DNA of 56,648 nucleotides from Seminavis robusta (lineage: Eukaryota > Bacillariophyta > Bacillariophyceae > Naviculales > Naviculaceae): assembly GCA_903772945.1 (NCBI GenBank), contig CAICTM010000612.1:1-56648 (forward strand), written 5' to 3'. Of this stretch, positions 22,173-33,119 are shown piece by piece (within the stretch, counting starts at the first letter, position 1; each line of letters starts with the position of its first letter). The position numbers were made by a program, and so were the translations under genes. Below the pieces are notes generated by a model. The model was not told where the DNA came from. It did no database searches and saw only the letters and a list, made by a program, of their open reading frames with translations.

Positions 22173-25100
22173 ATGCAATCAACGAGCATGAAGGGCTTCT
22201 CAACTATCCTTGAAGCCATCAGCCACCATGCCTTGGAAAATCCCGACAAGGTTATCTTGACTTGGGTAGATATCAAGTGTGAAGAGCAAAACAAGATGAC
22301 ATTCAAACAACTGGAAGATCAATCCAATGCTGTGGCTGCTCGTCTGCTCAAACTGGGATGCAAAAAGGGGGACCGCGTCATGATAGCATATCCCTTTGGC
22401 CTCGAGTTCTTGGCTGGCATGTTCGGTGCCATGAAGATAGGAGTCATCCCTTGCTCCATATATCCACCCAATCCCAATCAGCTCAAGACTGATATGCCCA
22501 AATTCCGCGGATTTGCCGAGGATGCTAGGGCCAAGTATGCTCTCTCGACTAACATGTTTGCTACTGCCATGACTGCAGCTAGTGTCCTCTACAAGACTGG
22601 AGTGAAGTGGATTGGAACAGATAACCTGTCAATCAAGAGGAGGAACACTAACAAGCCCAAAGGATATGAAACCTACAATGGGGAGCCTGAGGAGGTGTGT
22701 TTTATTCAGTACACATCTGGCAGCACTGGACGACCCAAAGGAGTTCTGATCAGGCACAACAATCTAGCTGAGAATTGCAGTGCTATTTCTGCAATGTCTG
22801 GTACAAATGCTTCCAATGCTGGTACTACAGTGGGAGCCTTGTGGGTTCCACAGTACCATGGTAAGATAAAATTGGCTGATACTGCGTTTTTGAAAAGCTG
22901 AAATTCTCTCATTTTTGTATTTTCCTTTTGCTCCAACAGATATGGGCCTTGTTGCTGGTTTTATGACTACCGTCTTTGCTGGAACTTCCCTTGTCATGGC
23001 ATCTCCTTTGGATTTTGTGGTGAATCCACTGCTTTGGACAGAGATGGTGGAGAAATACCAGGCAAACCTTACCTGTGCCCCCAACTTTGCCTATGCCTTG
23101 CTTCTCAAACGTTTGGAGCAGGCCAATCAAAAAGCTGACTGGAGTTGTGTAAGGCGCGCCATGTTTGGTGGGGAACCTGCCCAGGGCCATGTTGTGGAAG
23201 CAGCAGCAAAGACACTTTCAATCAATCCTGAGAATGTTTACAACATCTATGGACTTGCTGAGTCTGTGGTGTTCCTCACTGCTGGGTCTGCATACCCCAA
23301 CTCTGAGGGCCTTGTCTGCTGTGGAGAAGTAGATTCCCCGACCCTCAAGCTCCGAATTGTACAGGATGGAAAAGAGGTTAAGGATGGACATGTTGGGACT
23401 ATCTGGGCCCAATCACCTCGCGTCGCTGCTGGCTACTATGGCCAGCCTGAGCTTACTACCTCCACCTTTGCCAATGCTTTGCCCAAATATGATGGGACTT
23501 GGCTTGATACTGGTGACTTGGGCAAGGTGGTTGATGGACAGCTTTATGTTACTGGGAGAGTCAAAGATGTCATTATCATCAATGGCAAGAACTACTATCC
23601 AACTGATGTGGAGCTCTCTATTGATGGTCTCTTTGGTGATGTTATCCGTCCAGGCAGGACCACTGCCTTCCAGCATGGGGAGGACAGCATTGGAATCACA
23701 GTGGAGGGGCGGAGGGCCTTTGAAAAGTCAGCAAATCATGACTTGGCTGTCCAGATTTCCAACCATGTATCTCAGGTGCATGGGTTGTCTGCTGTTGAGG
23801 TTCTTGTTCTCAAGCTTGGTGTGACACCCAAAACGACCTCTGGCAAGCTGAAGAGGAGTGAGATCAGGAAGATTACAATTGCTGGTGAATGGAAGGAAGC
23901 TTCTATGCTCCTTCAATTCAAGAGGCAGGAAGCGCTTACGCCTAATCAGAAGAGTCAACGAATCTCTTTCCTTGAGAGAAGCTTTTCTATGCATGGCATT
24001 GCTAGCAATGAGTCTTACCTGGATGAAGAAACTGAACATGAAATCAGGAGAAGATCACTGACACTACCATTTGGATCTTCTGAGCTTTCTGATGTAGACC
24101 TTGGCCACACATATACCCTCCCCACAAAAGCCGTTGAAGCTGTTCAGGCGGTAGAGTGCAATCCCAGCAAGTTGGATGAGTATTTCTCTGAGCTTCATCT
24201 TTCTGGGGTCTCTGGCATTGATGAAGCTTGGTCCAAAGCCACCAAGACAACAGCCGCAATGCAAGCAATGTGCTCCCAAATCCAGCAGCATCTTGAGGAC
24301 AAGCACCCCACCATCTGCGAGCTTGCTCACAGTCTTGTTGTAAATCCAGACTGGATTTTAATTGATGATAGGACAGATTTCCTTTTGCAGCTTGTGCATC
24401 AAATCTTTGTCCTTCAATGGGTGACAACCTTCATGGTGGATAATGCTGAGTGCATCCAACAGAAGCTGAAAGATGATGCCACATGGGAGGCTCATGGCCA
24501 GAATGTTCAGACAACTCCGGTGGAGCTACAGGAGATGCTAAACCTTCCAGAACAAGACCCAATGTATGGGAAGTTGCCATTCTTCCTTTGGATCAAGAAC
24601 AGGTCAGTTGCTGCACTGCTAAATCTTGTCCAACAAAGTTTGGGATCACCTGAAGGCCCAACCATTGATGCACAGGTTGACACAATCAATAATCTCCTGT
24701 GTTTGAACATGTTTGAGGCAATTTGGCTTGAACAAAAACATGGACACAAGGAAAACTCAGAAGTTGGTAGGAGACTTGCTACAAATCCTGTAATGACAGC
24801 CACAACCCAATCTAAGAAGGTGTTGATGGATCATTCATCCAATACAAATGTATGGAACAACCTGTACATTGATTGGGATATGCATATTATGGCCTGTAAG
24901 TTGGTGTTCTCAACAAATCCATATAGGGATGTTAAAGTATCAGTGTTGTGAAGTTCTGGTAGAATCTCACAGTTCTTATTTCTTTGTTGATTCTTACCTT
25001 CAGGGATCGGAGACAGAAATTCGGCTAGTTGGTTGGTGTCCAAATTGCTGCTTCCATGCATCATCGGGGATGTCAGTGCAAATTTCTTCTTTGCAAGGTT

Positions 25101-27703
25101 GATTAGTCTGTACCTGGTTACACAGGTCACGGGAAGAAAGCTGGAGTCCCACAAGTTTCATAATGAACCAATCCTGTCAAGAAAAGCACTACATTGTTTT
25201 GGAAAGCTGAACCTCTCCTTTGCCGAAAAGCATGGATACACCCCACTGGCACCAGAGAGCAAACATCAGCTTGCTCTTGATGAAGATTACTGGCTGTCCA
25301 AATTTGACCAGTGGGGGTTGGCAGACGATCCAGCTAAGGCAAGTACTGCAGACTCCAGACTGCTTGGTACTGCAGTGACTGGAGCTGTGGGTCCAGATGA
25401 CTTCTCCAGCAGATATGCCAACACCATCACATCTGTCTTTGGTTATGAAGTTGACACATCAAAATCTTGGGCTGAGAATGGAATCACATCTCTCAAGAGT
25501 GCCGAACTGAGGAACAACATTGAGGAACAGTTGCATGTGGTGCTCCCAGCCAACTTTGAACAGCTTTACCCAACACCAAATGCACTCTCGCTGCTTTTGT
25601 CAGCATCAGAGAGAAAGAGCTTTCCCATACAAGAAGCTTGCAATCACTCCAATTTTCTGTGGAACTCGCCAAGATCCAAGCTCAGCAAACCACACCTTGG
25701 AATACTGCAAGCTCTGGGATCAGGGATGATTCTCCTTCTGTTTCTCTGTTCCTTTCTTCCTTCCTACTTCCTTGTCTCCTGGGTAATGGACGGCTGTGAA
25801 TCATCCAAAGTTGGGGAGTGCAACAGTCCTGAATTTTGGCTTCTTTTGCCCCTGTCCTTCCCTCTGTACCTGATCTCTTTTTCCATCATTGTGGTTTTCT
25901 GCAAGTATGCAGTCATTGGAACATATTTACATAGGCAAATTGAAATCTTGTCGTGGGGTTACCTTCAATGGTGGTTTGTTGACAGACTTTTGGAAGTATG
26001 GGAGTATTTTGTGGGGTGGTTTATTGTGGAGACAAAATTCATTTGGTTCTTCTACTGGCTTCTTGGAGCAGACCTGGCATGGAGCACAAGGATTGAATCC
26101 TTTATCCGCGAATTTGATCTTGTGACCATTGGGGAACACACTGTCATCAGCCACCCTTTAAAATGCAGGAAATTCTCCCAATCATCAGAAACAGGCCCAA
26201 GAGTTACCTTCCGACCAATCATTGTTGGAAAGACCTGCCAAGTTTCTGGGATGGTCAGTCAGGGTGCTTCCATTGGTGATGGCAGCAAGGTTGAGAAACT
26301 GTCTGTTGTTGAAGAGGGGGCTCAAGTGCCAGATGGAGTACTTGCCAGAGGCAATCCAGCATGCCATGCCGGCTCATTTGAGCCTTCAAAATCACTGTAC
26401 TGGGAAGAAAATCTGCTCGATGCCTTCAAGATAGATTGGCTCTTCCTTGAAGCTTATCACTACTTTGCCCTGTCCTTCCTTATGCATACCACCCTCAACA
26501 CAATTTTGCCTTCTTGGCGCTATGCTGCCATCCTCCATTGGTTCCTGCTTTTTTTTTGTCACTGCCCTCCTTGCCCTCATCACCAGCATTGCACTCAAAT
26601 GGCTTCTGATTGGGAAGAGAAATCCATCAGATGAATACAGTGGCTCACTCTATCGCCGGGCAACCAACTGGGCCTGTGACTTCCACTTCCGTGTAGCTGC
26701 TCGGACTCTTACTCCCTTCATTGGCCAATCCAGATTGTGGACCATTGTCCTCTTCCTCCATGGCCTTGATGTTGATATGGAATCATGCCTCAACAACCCG
26801 TACCTCATCTTCTTCCCTTCCAACGTTGACTTTCTTAAGATCCGGAAATCGTTTGTTGCTACAATCTCACTTGACTTTGGCAAGAAAGGTGACTCTAAGA
26901 TTGAGATTATCAACAGCAGTGTTGGCTACAATGTTGTTCTCCATTCTGGTGTCAAGATTATGCGATCTGCAATTCCACCGAGATCAAATGTGTTTCACAG
27001 AGTCTACGATTGGAACCAATCTGGATATGCACGGAAGCTTGATTTGATTATGGACTGGTTCCTTCCAGAAATGTTTCAAATGATCTTCAATTTGATGATA
27101 TTTGCTTCCCTCATTCCTGCCTATGAGATTGGCCTTGCTGTCACAAAGAGCTCTTCCATTTCCATTGCTACATGTGGGATTGTGACAGCCTTTGCTCTCC
27201 AATTTTTCGTATGGATACTTTTATCCAGAGCAGTTGAAAAAGCATTGTGGATTTTGCCGGCGTATGCTCAACAGAGTTTCTTTGGAGTTTACATAAACTA
27301 TGTCTGGTTTTTTCGAGAAGGAAACTGGCTGGTTTTCCTGCTACATGGAACTCCAATGTTTGCCTGCTATGCTCGAATGATGGGTGCGATGGTTGAAGAA
27401 GAGCTTTGGTACTTTGGCGATGCTCTCTATGAGTACGAGCGTTTACACTTCAAAGGGAGCACAATTGTTGATAGTGCCCACGTGACCGGACACTACATTG
27501 ATATCAATGGGCTTACTACTGCTGACACCTATGTGTCTGGGATATTGCATCCAGGTTGTTATGCCTCTGCTGGATCAGTGGTATCTGGTGCTGAGCATGG
27601 TCCATGGAAAGTGTTCTTAAGAAGTGATATGGATGCCCAAGATTCAATGAAGCTGCCACGTGATTCAACATCGAAAAATGTTGATACATCAGATGTAGTT
27701 TAA
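22173..27703 (+). CDS. FAAL-like adenylation / carrier / Pls-type membrane enzyme, copy 2 (one-base frameshift)
   Basis: Exons 22173-22860, 22940-24895 and 25004-27703 match copy 1 in domain order and intron positions (79 and 108 nt). Adenylation motifs are present (YTSGSTGRPKGV, NIYGLAESVVFLT, LDTGDLGKVV, NGKNYYPTDVE, SGKLKRSEIR). The unknown helical region follows, then the carrier motif ENGITSLKSAEL with the expected Ser at residue 1044, then membrane spans and beta-helix-like segments. The summed exon length is one base over a multiple of three. The excess is in a run of nine T at 26549-26557, where copies 1 and 3 keep the frame. With the frame as given, the protein ends about 80 nt after the T run, losing the second and third beta-helix-like parts. 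The downstream frame (to 27703) is otherwise intact and well conserved, so either the lesion is very recent or it is a homopolymer sequencing error. The start follows the ATG shared with copy 1 (MQSTSMK versus MQSTTMM); an ATG 15 nt downstream is possible. Confidence 0.8.
26549..26557 (+). other. Frame-breaking run of nine T
   Basis: Before the run the frame reads HWFLLFF; eight T would continue as VTALLALITSIALKWLL, matching copies 1 and 3. Nine T moves the frame to a stop within about 80 nt. The rest of the gene shows no other lesion. Confidence 0.8.
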
Positions 27704-27758
27704 TAAACTTCCTATTTATGAATCATTTCCAGCTACACACACCCCACAAATATCATCA

Positions 27759-27834
27759 CCTCGGCAGTCTTGCTGCCAGAGCCCTCAACCCCTTTACCTC
27801 GGCAGTCTTGCTGCCAGAGCCCTCAACCCCTTTA
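27759..27834. repeat. Tandem 38-bp repeat (two units)
   Basis: Two adjacent 38-bp units (27759-27796 and 27797-27834) start CCTCGGCAGTCTTGCTGCCA and hold a short GGCAG/CTGCC hairpin. A similar single unit lies near 56055-56092 inside the foldback repeat. Confidence 0.75.
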
Positions 27835-28162
27835 ATTGTTTTTCCTGCTACGGTGGTCCCTGCAGGTATAAGGGTAGGGTTAGAATACAAATAAGTCAGC
27901 AAAACTAAATAGGTATCCTAGCTAGGATGGTGCTTTTAAAAATCAGCTAAAGCTATTTACATGCATCCTAGTAGGGGGTTTGCTTCTACCAGGAAAAACT
28001 CTAAAGCCAGCGAACGCTATATAACTAGGATTGTAGCTAGCTAGGGGTATCTGCTTCTAGCTTGCTATGGGAATCTGCTTCTAGCTAGGGGGATCTACTT
28101 CTAGCTAGCTAAGAGCAAGTAAGCACTAGCTAAGCACTAGAGGTATCTGCTTCTAAGCAACT
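27835..28162. repeat. AGAAGCAGAT-type repeat, left part
   Basis: The block carries repeated GGGrATCTGCTTCTAGCT words about 25-40 bp apart. It is the same repeat as 31092-31590 and the right arm of 55785-56410. It starts just after copy 2 ends and is interrupted by the element that begins at 28163. Confidence 0.7.
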
Positions 28163-28545
28163 GGAACGCTGTGGAAATCGCGGTATCTTGTCAGTCGTGC
28201 TTCCGATTTTGTCTAATTTTGAAATAAGACAAGATTGAAAACACGTTTTGTCCTAATTCTCAATCTTGTCTTCAAATCTTGTCCTATAAGCCGGATTGGC
28301 TCTTCCGGTCTTGTCATATAGGACAAGGTTGCTGTCTCTAAATCTTTCATCTTGTCCTAAGTCTTCAAGCCAATTTTCAACGACACTACTAGTAGCTATT
28401 ACAAGACGACTACGACCGTACTCCATCTATCGACAGCTAGGAGGCTTTGTTCTTCTTCTTTATCTTTGGTTTCAAGCGCTTCTTTCCTTTCATATTCAAT
28501 GTATGTAGGTATTTCTTTGTTTTGGCTAGCTGATAGATGTGATCT

Positions 28546-29050
28546 CTAAAAACTTTCAGGCATCTCGAAGGCACCAAAGCTCCGCGGTTCTAGCGTCTCG
28601 AGTAAGCCAAGCTCGATGTCTTCTTCCAATCGCTTTTTTGCTTCTGATCCATCCCATTCCAGGTAACCATGAGCAGAGAATTTGTGCACAACATTGCATG
28701 TTTGTGAGGAAATTGCTACATGCAGCCTTGTCATCATCGGTTCTAGAGAGGTGCCGCTTCACAATCTTTCAAAGGCTTGAAAGTCGTGTCGAGAAGTTTT
28801 TGTACCCATGAAGAGCATATTCGGTACGGCTTGTAAAGATCTCACTGGTTGGCATTGCTTTGTCGGGCTGTCGCGGAATCACATTGTCGATAATATCTTG
28901 CATCAAAAGCGCTCTAGCTTTGCTCTTGAGCCAGGATTCTTCGGCATCTGTGGGATCTCGTCCAATGGACTTCCAACTGCTCATCCTTAGGATGTCGGGT
29001 GGTAATGGAGGAGGAGTCCTCGAATTCTTGGTGGTTTGACGTCGCGGCAT
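28546..29050 (-). pseudogene. Small element-borne gene of unknown function, broken
   Basis: The frame starts MPRRQTTKNSRTPPPLPPD at 29050 and reads well to an in-frame TGA at 28769. It continues in the same frame (KIVKRHLSRTDDDKAACSNF), then shifts frame near 28640 to HGYLEWDGSEAKKRLEED and ends at 28546. From memory, this type of short charged protein is common in diatom transposable elements. I know no function for it. One stop and one frameshift make it a likely pseudogene. Confidence 0.5.
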
Positions 29051-29238
29051 GGTTTGTTGTGTGTTGTTGTTGTTGCTGTTGCTGTCAAACGACCCAACTA
29101 ACTTCAAGAACTTTGAGAGCTAAAAATCTAGCTCTCCAAGAAAGAATTTGAAGAGCAGGGATACACGTAGAAATCCTACCACGAGCAGGCCTTGCTGGCT
29201 TAGGTGACCTCTGAATTCAGAATTCTGCCTCCAATTTT

Positions 29239-29877
29239 TTGGCGGCCCAAAGGTGCCACAATGGTCTCAACCCGAAGTGGAAAGAGGAAACAAAGGCTGA
29301 TCCTGGTGGAGGGTCTGTTGCATCGTCTACTGTTGGCAGTAGACCAAGGTTACCCGCATTTGTAATCAAGTCTCTTGCAACTGACATTCAACGAGAGTAC
29401 GGAGGAATTCACAAGCTAAAGGGCCCAAAGGTGCTGCAAAAGCTTCTCGACAAGCACAACTCGGACGACAAAGCTTTGTACGGAGAAGTTGGCTCGGCTC
29501 TTTGTACCAAGATTAGCAACAAGGTAAACAAGTGGGAATTGTTGTCACAGAATCAGTGGCGGAGCAGAGTATTGCTGAAGCTAGAAATTCCAGAAATGCC
29601 TACCAAGAAAGAGAAAGAACAGGTTGAGAAAACAGATTCTTCGATCAGCTCAAAGGAAGACGAAGATGAAGATGACGAACTGCCTGTTCCAGCAGTGATC
29701 GAGACGCCCACCAAACTACCCAAGAAGAAGCAGGAAACGCAGGAAACTCCGAAGTCAACACCAACAAAGCAGCAAGGGATCGCCAAGATGAAGAAATCTA
29801 CCCCAACAAAAGATCTTGCTGCCAGTCTCGACAATTTGAACTTGGGCAACAGCAACTCTAGCATTCGTACATGCTGA
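29239..29877 (+). CDS. Element-borne charged protein of unknown function
   Basis: The open frame of up to 212 codons has no ATG at its start. The nearest ATG (29262, reading MVSTRSGKRKQ, a start typical of such element genes) is in another frame, so a frameshift near 29300 is likely. The body has a globular part (PAFVIKSLATDIQREYGGIH ... KISNKVNKWELL) and a Lys/Glu/Thr-rich tail with repeated KSTPTK. It lies divergent to the minus-strand gene upstream. I do not recognise a domain. Confidence 0.4.
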   Translation: MAAQRCHNGLNPKWKEETKADPGGGSVASSTVGSRPRLPAFVIKSLATDIQREYGGIHKLKGPKVLQKLLDKHNSDDKALYGEVGSALCTKISNKVNKWELLSQNQWRSRVLLKLEIPEMPTKKEKEQVEKTDSSISSKEDEDEDDELPVPAVIETPTKLPKKKQETQETPKSTPTKQQGIAKMKKSTPTKDLAASLDNLNLGNSNSSIRTC

Positions 29878-29936
29878 GAAATGGAATAATGTTTGTTCTT
29901 GGCTGTTCTCCTCACTGCCTTTTGCTTGTTTCTTAG

Positions 29937-30446
29937 TTCCAATCCAAGAAGTCGATATTGAAAATCTGGCAAATAATGGGTCACTTCAGGTCTACGAGCT
30001 CAGCCAGATGCTTGAGGGTGTGGGCGACCACAAAGGATATCTCTATTATGGATACGGTATTGTTCTTCTATTGATCTCCGCTGGATTTTGGAGATCTGAC
30101 GACCTTTTGGTAGTCGGCGTGTATTACGAGCAGCAATGAGGTATTGATCAAACTCCCCGCCTGGGATTACAATCAGCGGTTCCATCGAGATGCATTTGAA
30201 GCATTGACAACGAACGCTGCCAAGGGACTTGCGGGTGCATTGGATCATAGTTATGACAAGCTCAAGAAGAAGCAACCAAAGGGAGGGCCGGCTATCAAGC
30301 AGTTCCAATACTATCGACTTGTGTTTCCGGATGATCACGAGTTCGATGCCAAGACTATTTTTGCCGATTCTGGAGAGGACAATTGGCTTCAGCTTTTGAT
30401 TGGAACTGTGAAGATTGACCATCAACTTGCAAAGGTGAAGGACTGA
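29937..30446 (+). pseudogene. Further element-borne coding remnant
   Basis: After a good acceptor (TTTCTTAG at about 29936) coding-like sequence appears in one frame (VDIENLANNGSLQVYELSQM ...). It then continues in another frame at 30144-30446 (LPAWDYNQRFHRDAFEAL ... TVKIDHQLAKVKD). It probably belongs with the gene just upstream as later exons, now broken. No domain is recognised. Confidence 0.35.
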
Positions 30447-30651
30447 GAAGACAATTACGCAGTCTTTTTGGTTGTATGCGATCATCTCACCAGTCGCAAA
30501 AAGGCAAAGACGGAGGAGAATGCGCGATGAAATCCCGTCGCTGCAGCGCGCTCATGCTCTGTTGGATATTGTCGGAGAAAGTGCATGGACATGAGAAAAT
30601 AATCCAGCCGATTGATCCAGAATCTACGCGGCATTCTTCATTCTCAGATCA

Positions 30652-30864
30652 TTAGAGATCTTCAAAGATGGCGCACAGCACGGTTGGAGATGCTCCATAT
30701 CGCGACAAGAACCTTTCGATGCTGGTTGATTCCTTGCAACGGTCGACAGTCTTCTTGGAATAGTCCGCAAACAGCAACCCCCTCTCTAGCATCTCGCTAG
30801 GAGTGAGAACCACAAGCTGCCCTATGTCGTTGTCATCGTCGTAGTCGTCTTCGATGTTGGCCAT
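30652..30864 (-). pseudogene. N-terminal fragment of a diatom-type transposase
   Basis: The frame starts with an ATG at 30864 (MANIEDDYDDDNDIGQLVVL) and runs to RYGASPTVLCAIFEDL before a stop. From memory, a YGASPTV...WEDLQ segment precedes the DDE region in a transposase family common in diatom genomes. The remainder is missing, so it is a truncated copy. Confidence 0.45.
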
Positions 30865-31091
30865 GGTCTCCTTTTGATTGTTGCTGTTGAGTGGCTGTCA
30901 TTGGTTTCTGCTTGTCATTGGTTTCGTGATCTTGTCTTAAATCTACCAGTCTTGTCACCCAATTTGTCTAGTGAGAATTATAGGACAAGATGTCGTGTCC
31001 TAATCGAGAATTAGGACAAAACGAGATTTCCAATCTTGTCTTAATTCCAAACCATCTTGTCTAGGCACGACTGCCCATTCCACAACGTTCC

Positions 31092-31590
31092 TGTAGCTAG
31101 CTAATAGGGGGATCTGCTTCTACACTGAAACCTTTCTGCCGAGGTTACACAGCTCCGCTGGCTTAAATTGTTTTTCCTGCTACGGCGGTCCCTGCAGGTA
31201 TAAGGGTAGGGTTAGAATACAAATACAAATAAGTCAGCAAAAACTAAATAAGTATCCTAGGATGGTGCTTTTAAACCAGATAAAGCTATTTACATGCATC
31301 CTAGTAGGGGGATCTGCTCCTACAAGGAAAAACTCTAAAGCTAGTGAAAGCTATATAACTAGTATTCTAGCTAGCTAGGGGTATCTGCTTCTAGCTTGCT
31401 ATGGGAATCTGCTTCTAGCTAGGGGGGATCTCGCTCCTACCTAGCTAAGCGCAAGTTAAGCTCTAGGTAGCTAAGCACTAGAGGTAGCTAAGCACTAGAT
31501 GTATCTGCTTCTAGCTAGCTAGCTATAGGGGTATCTGCTTCTACACTGAAACCTTTCTGCCGAGGTTACACAGCTCCGCTGGCTTAAATA
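31092..31590. repeat. AGAAGCAGAT-type repeat, right part and second unit
   Basis: The block GAAACCTTTCTGCCGAGG... (with ACAGCTCCGCTGGCTTAAA) occurs twice, at about 31125-31168 and 31546-31589. Between them lies the same 400-bp repeat as at 27835-28162. The inverse of this block opens the foldback repeat at 55744. Confidence 0.65.
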
Positions 31591-31680
31591 ATGCAGTGAG
31601 TTCCATCCACAGTCATGATCCAAAGATGAACTGGAAAACCAAGCTTGTCAGCCTTCAATGCTCTAATCTTCTCCACATAG
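31590..31680 (-). pseudogene. Transposase fragment with VDGTH motif
   Basis: The minus strand reads YVEKIRALKADKLGFPVHLW followed by IMTVDGTHC. VDGTH is the first-Asp region of the same diatom DDE-type transposase family whose N-terminus is at 30652-30864. The fragment abuts the FAAL-like remnant, so the junction near 31680 marks an insertion or rearrangement point. Confidence 0.5.
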
Positions 31681-32019
31681 GGTACCCCATTGTTCATGAC
31701 TTATGCTCAATTCATGGGGGCCAAAGTCAATGGTGATCTTTGGTTCTTTGATTGCACTATTGATGAATTTGCCAACTGCCACTTTCAGGGCAACTCAATA
31801 GTGGACAATTTTTGCCCCCGTGGCCACTATTATGACATCAATGGACTCACTTTAGGTCATATCTATGTCTCTGGAATTGTGCATCCTGGATGCTACATTG
31901 CAGCTGGAGCTGTTGTGAATGGAGAAGAAAATGGCCCATGGAAATCGTTCTTTTCCGGACACTCCAAAGAAGTTGTGGGCAATCCACACGATCTGGAAGC
32001 AACCGAAGATCTATGCTGA
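31680..32019 (+). pseudogene. C-terminal fragment of a fourth FAAL-like/Pls-type copy
   Basis: From GGTACCCCATTGTTCATG onward the sequence matches the last about 110 codons of the FAAL-like genes. AQFMGAKVNGDLWFFD and VSGIVHPGCYIAAGAVV align with copy 3 (AQFMGAKVDDDLWYFG, VSGVVHPGCFAVAGSVT). The frame is open to its stop at 32019, but everything upstream has been replaced by repeat and transposase sequence. Only the last beta-helix-like part remains, so it cannot act as an enzyme. It is closest to copy 3 by eye. Confidence 0.8.
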
Positions 32020-33119
32020 GGAGCATACATTGTCACATCCTTTCGGATTGCTACAGCCTATATATATATCTAGATTTTTGCATCAAATTTGAACTAGACG
32101 TTCTAGCTATTCTAAACCCCCGTAAATGCAGGCATTGGGACAACCGTGGCATTCTGGATCAATATACCCCTCTCCCTTGCTCCATTCCCGCTCATTTCTC
32201 TGACTGCATGTGCATTGTTCCTTCCTGCCATCTGGAAGAATCCATCAGGAAAGCAGTGAATACAAGACGCGCTACCACGACGGTGACGGTAACAGTCGCT
32301 AGCCAGTCAACGAACGACAACATTTACATGTACTACTACATGTACCGTGCGTTCCATCGGTCGTCTACACGAAGAAAGCAAGGATTTGTTTTGCTTTGCA
32401 GCGATTCTGCCTTTGAAAAGAAATACCCAGTCCACAACACAACGACCGAAGCGATTGAACGACGCGCTACTATTGCTATAGATACTGGTAGCATGTAGCA
32501 GCAAGCCATCGGTCGTCGATAATACCGTACTCGTACTCCGTCGAGTGGAGTCGAGTCGTCAGCAGAGGGTCGGCACGGGCCGGGGTATCCTTGGTTTGTG
32601 AGCCACCACCACTGATCGAGCTACAGTACCGCTGAGCTACGATACCGGTACTGTGTCCAACTAGCTAGTAGCAGAATCATAGACAAAGGTGTGGAAGGAC
32701 ACAATCTACAAAAATGTTTGGTTGGTAGATTGTGAAACAAAGTTGCCTCTATATTGCTAATTTATAGTTAGCTACGCACATTTACAATCACAAGAATGCA
32801 AGCAATTTTAAAAGGTAGCAATGAAGCAGTATATCTTTCAGCGCCATTCACTTTTGAAACACGTGCATGGTTGCCTTGGCCGACGCTTCTGGCTACCTGA
32901 GCCAACTTCCGACCCATGCAGGCGACGTGCCACTGGATCCACCCACCTACACGTACAGTACCGGTACAGTACAGTACAGCACAGTACAGTACAGCGAGAA
33001 GACTCGAGTAACCACGGTAATCCTTTTGTTGTTGTATGTCACAGTTTGAGTGTGGTACAGAAACATGGTCGCTGGAAAGCCATCACATGGTCTCTCTGTC
33101 AGTCAGTCAGTCAGAGACA
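32020..33119. other. Intergenic, no gene recognised
   Basis: Short frames only. A GTACAGTACAG-type low-complexity run lies near 32955-32995, and GTCAGTCAGTCAG near 33099-33112. The LRR gene ends at 33120 on the other strand. Confidence 0.4.

Larger units (their letters stand above)
28163..31091. mobile_element. 2.9-kb DNA element with long inverted foldback ends
   Basis: The left end starts GGAACGCTGTGGAA, and the right end read inward starts GGAACGTTGTGGAA. Both continue with matching blocks (CAGTCGTGC, ACAAGATTG, GTTTTGTCCTAATTCTC) for over 100 bp. The ends contain internal palindromes of AAGACAAGATTG and CAATCTTGTCTT. Inside are small diverged genes on both strands, including the N-terminus of a transposase-like protein, but no complete transposase. 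I infer a decayed or non-autonomous element inserted in the surrounding repeat. A target duplication is not evident. Confidence 0.6.

Noticed and set aside
27835..28162. CRISPR-like array suggested by regularly spaced ATCTGCTTCTA words
   Set aside because: Word spacing and intervening sequence are irregular, the words occur in a dispersed foldback repeat, and the genome is eukaryotic.
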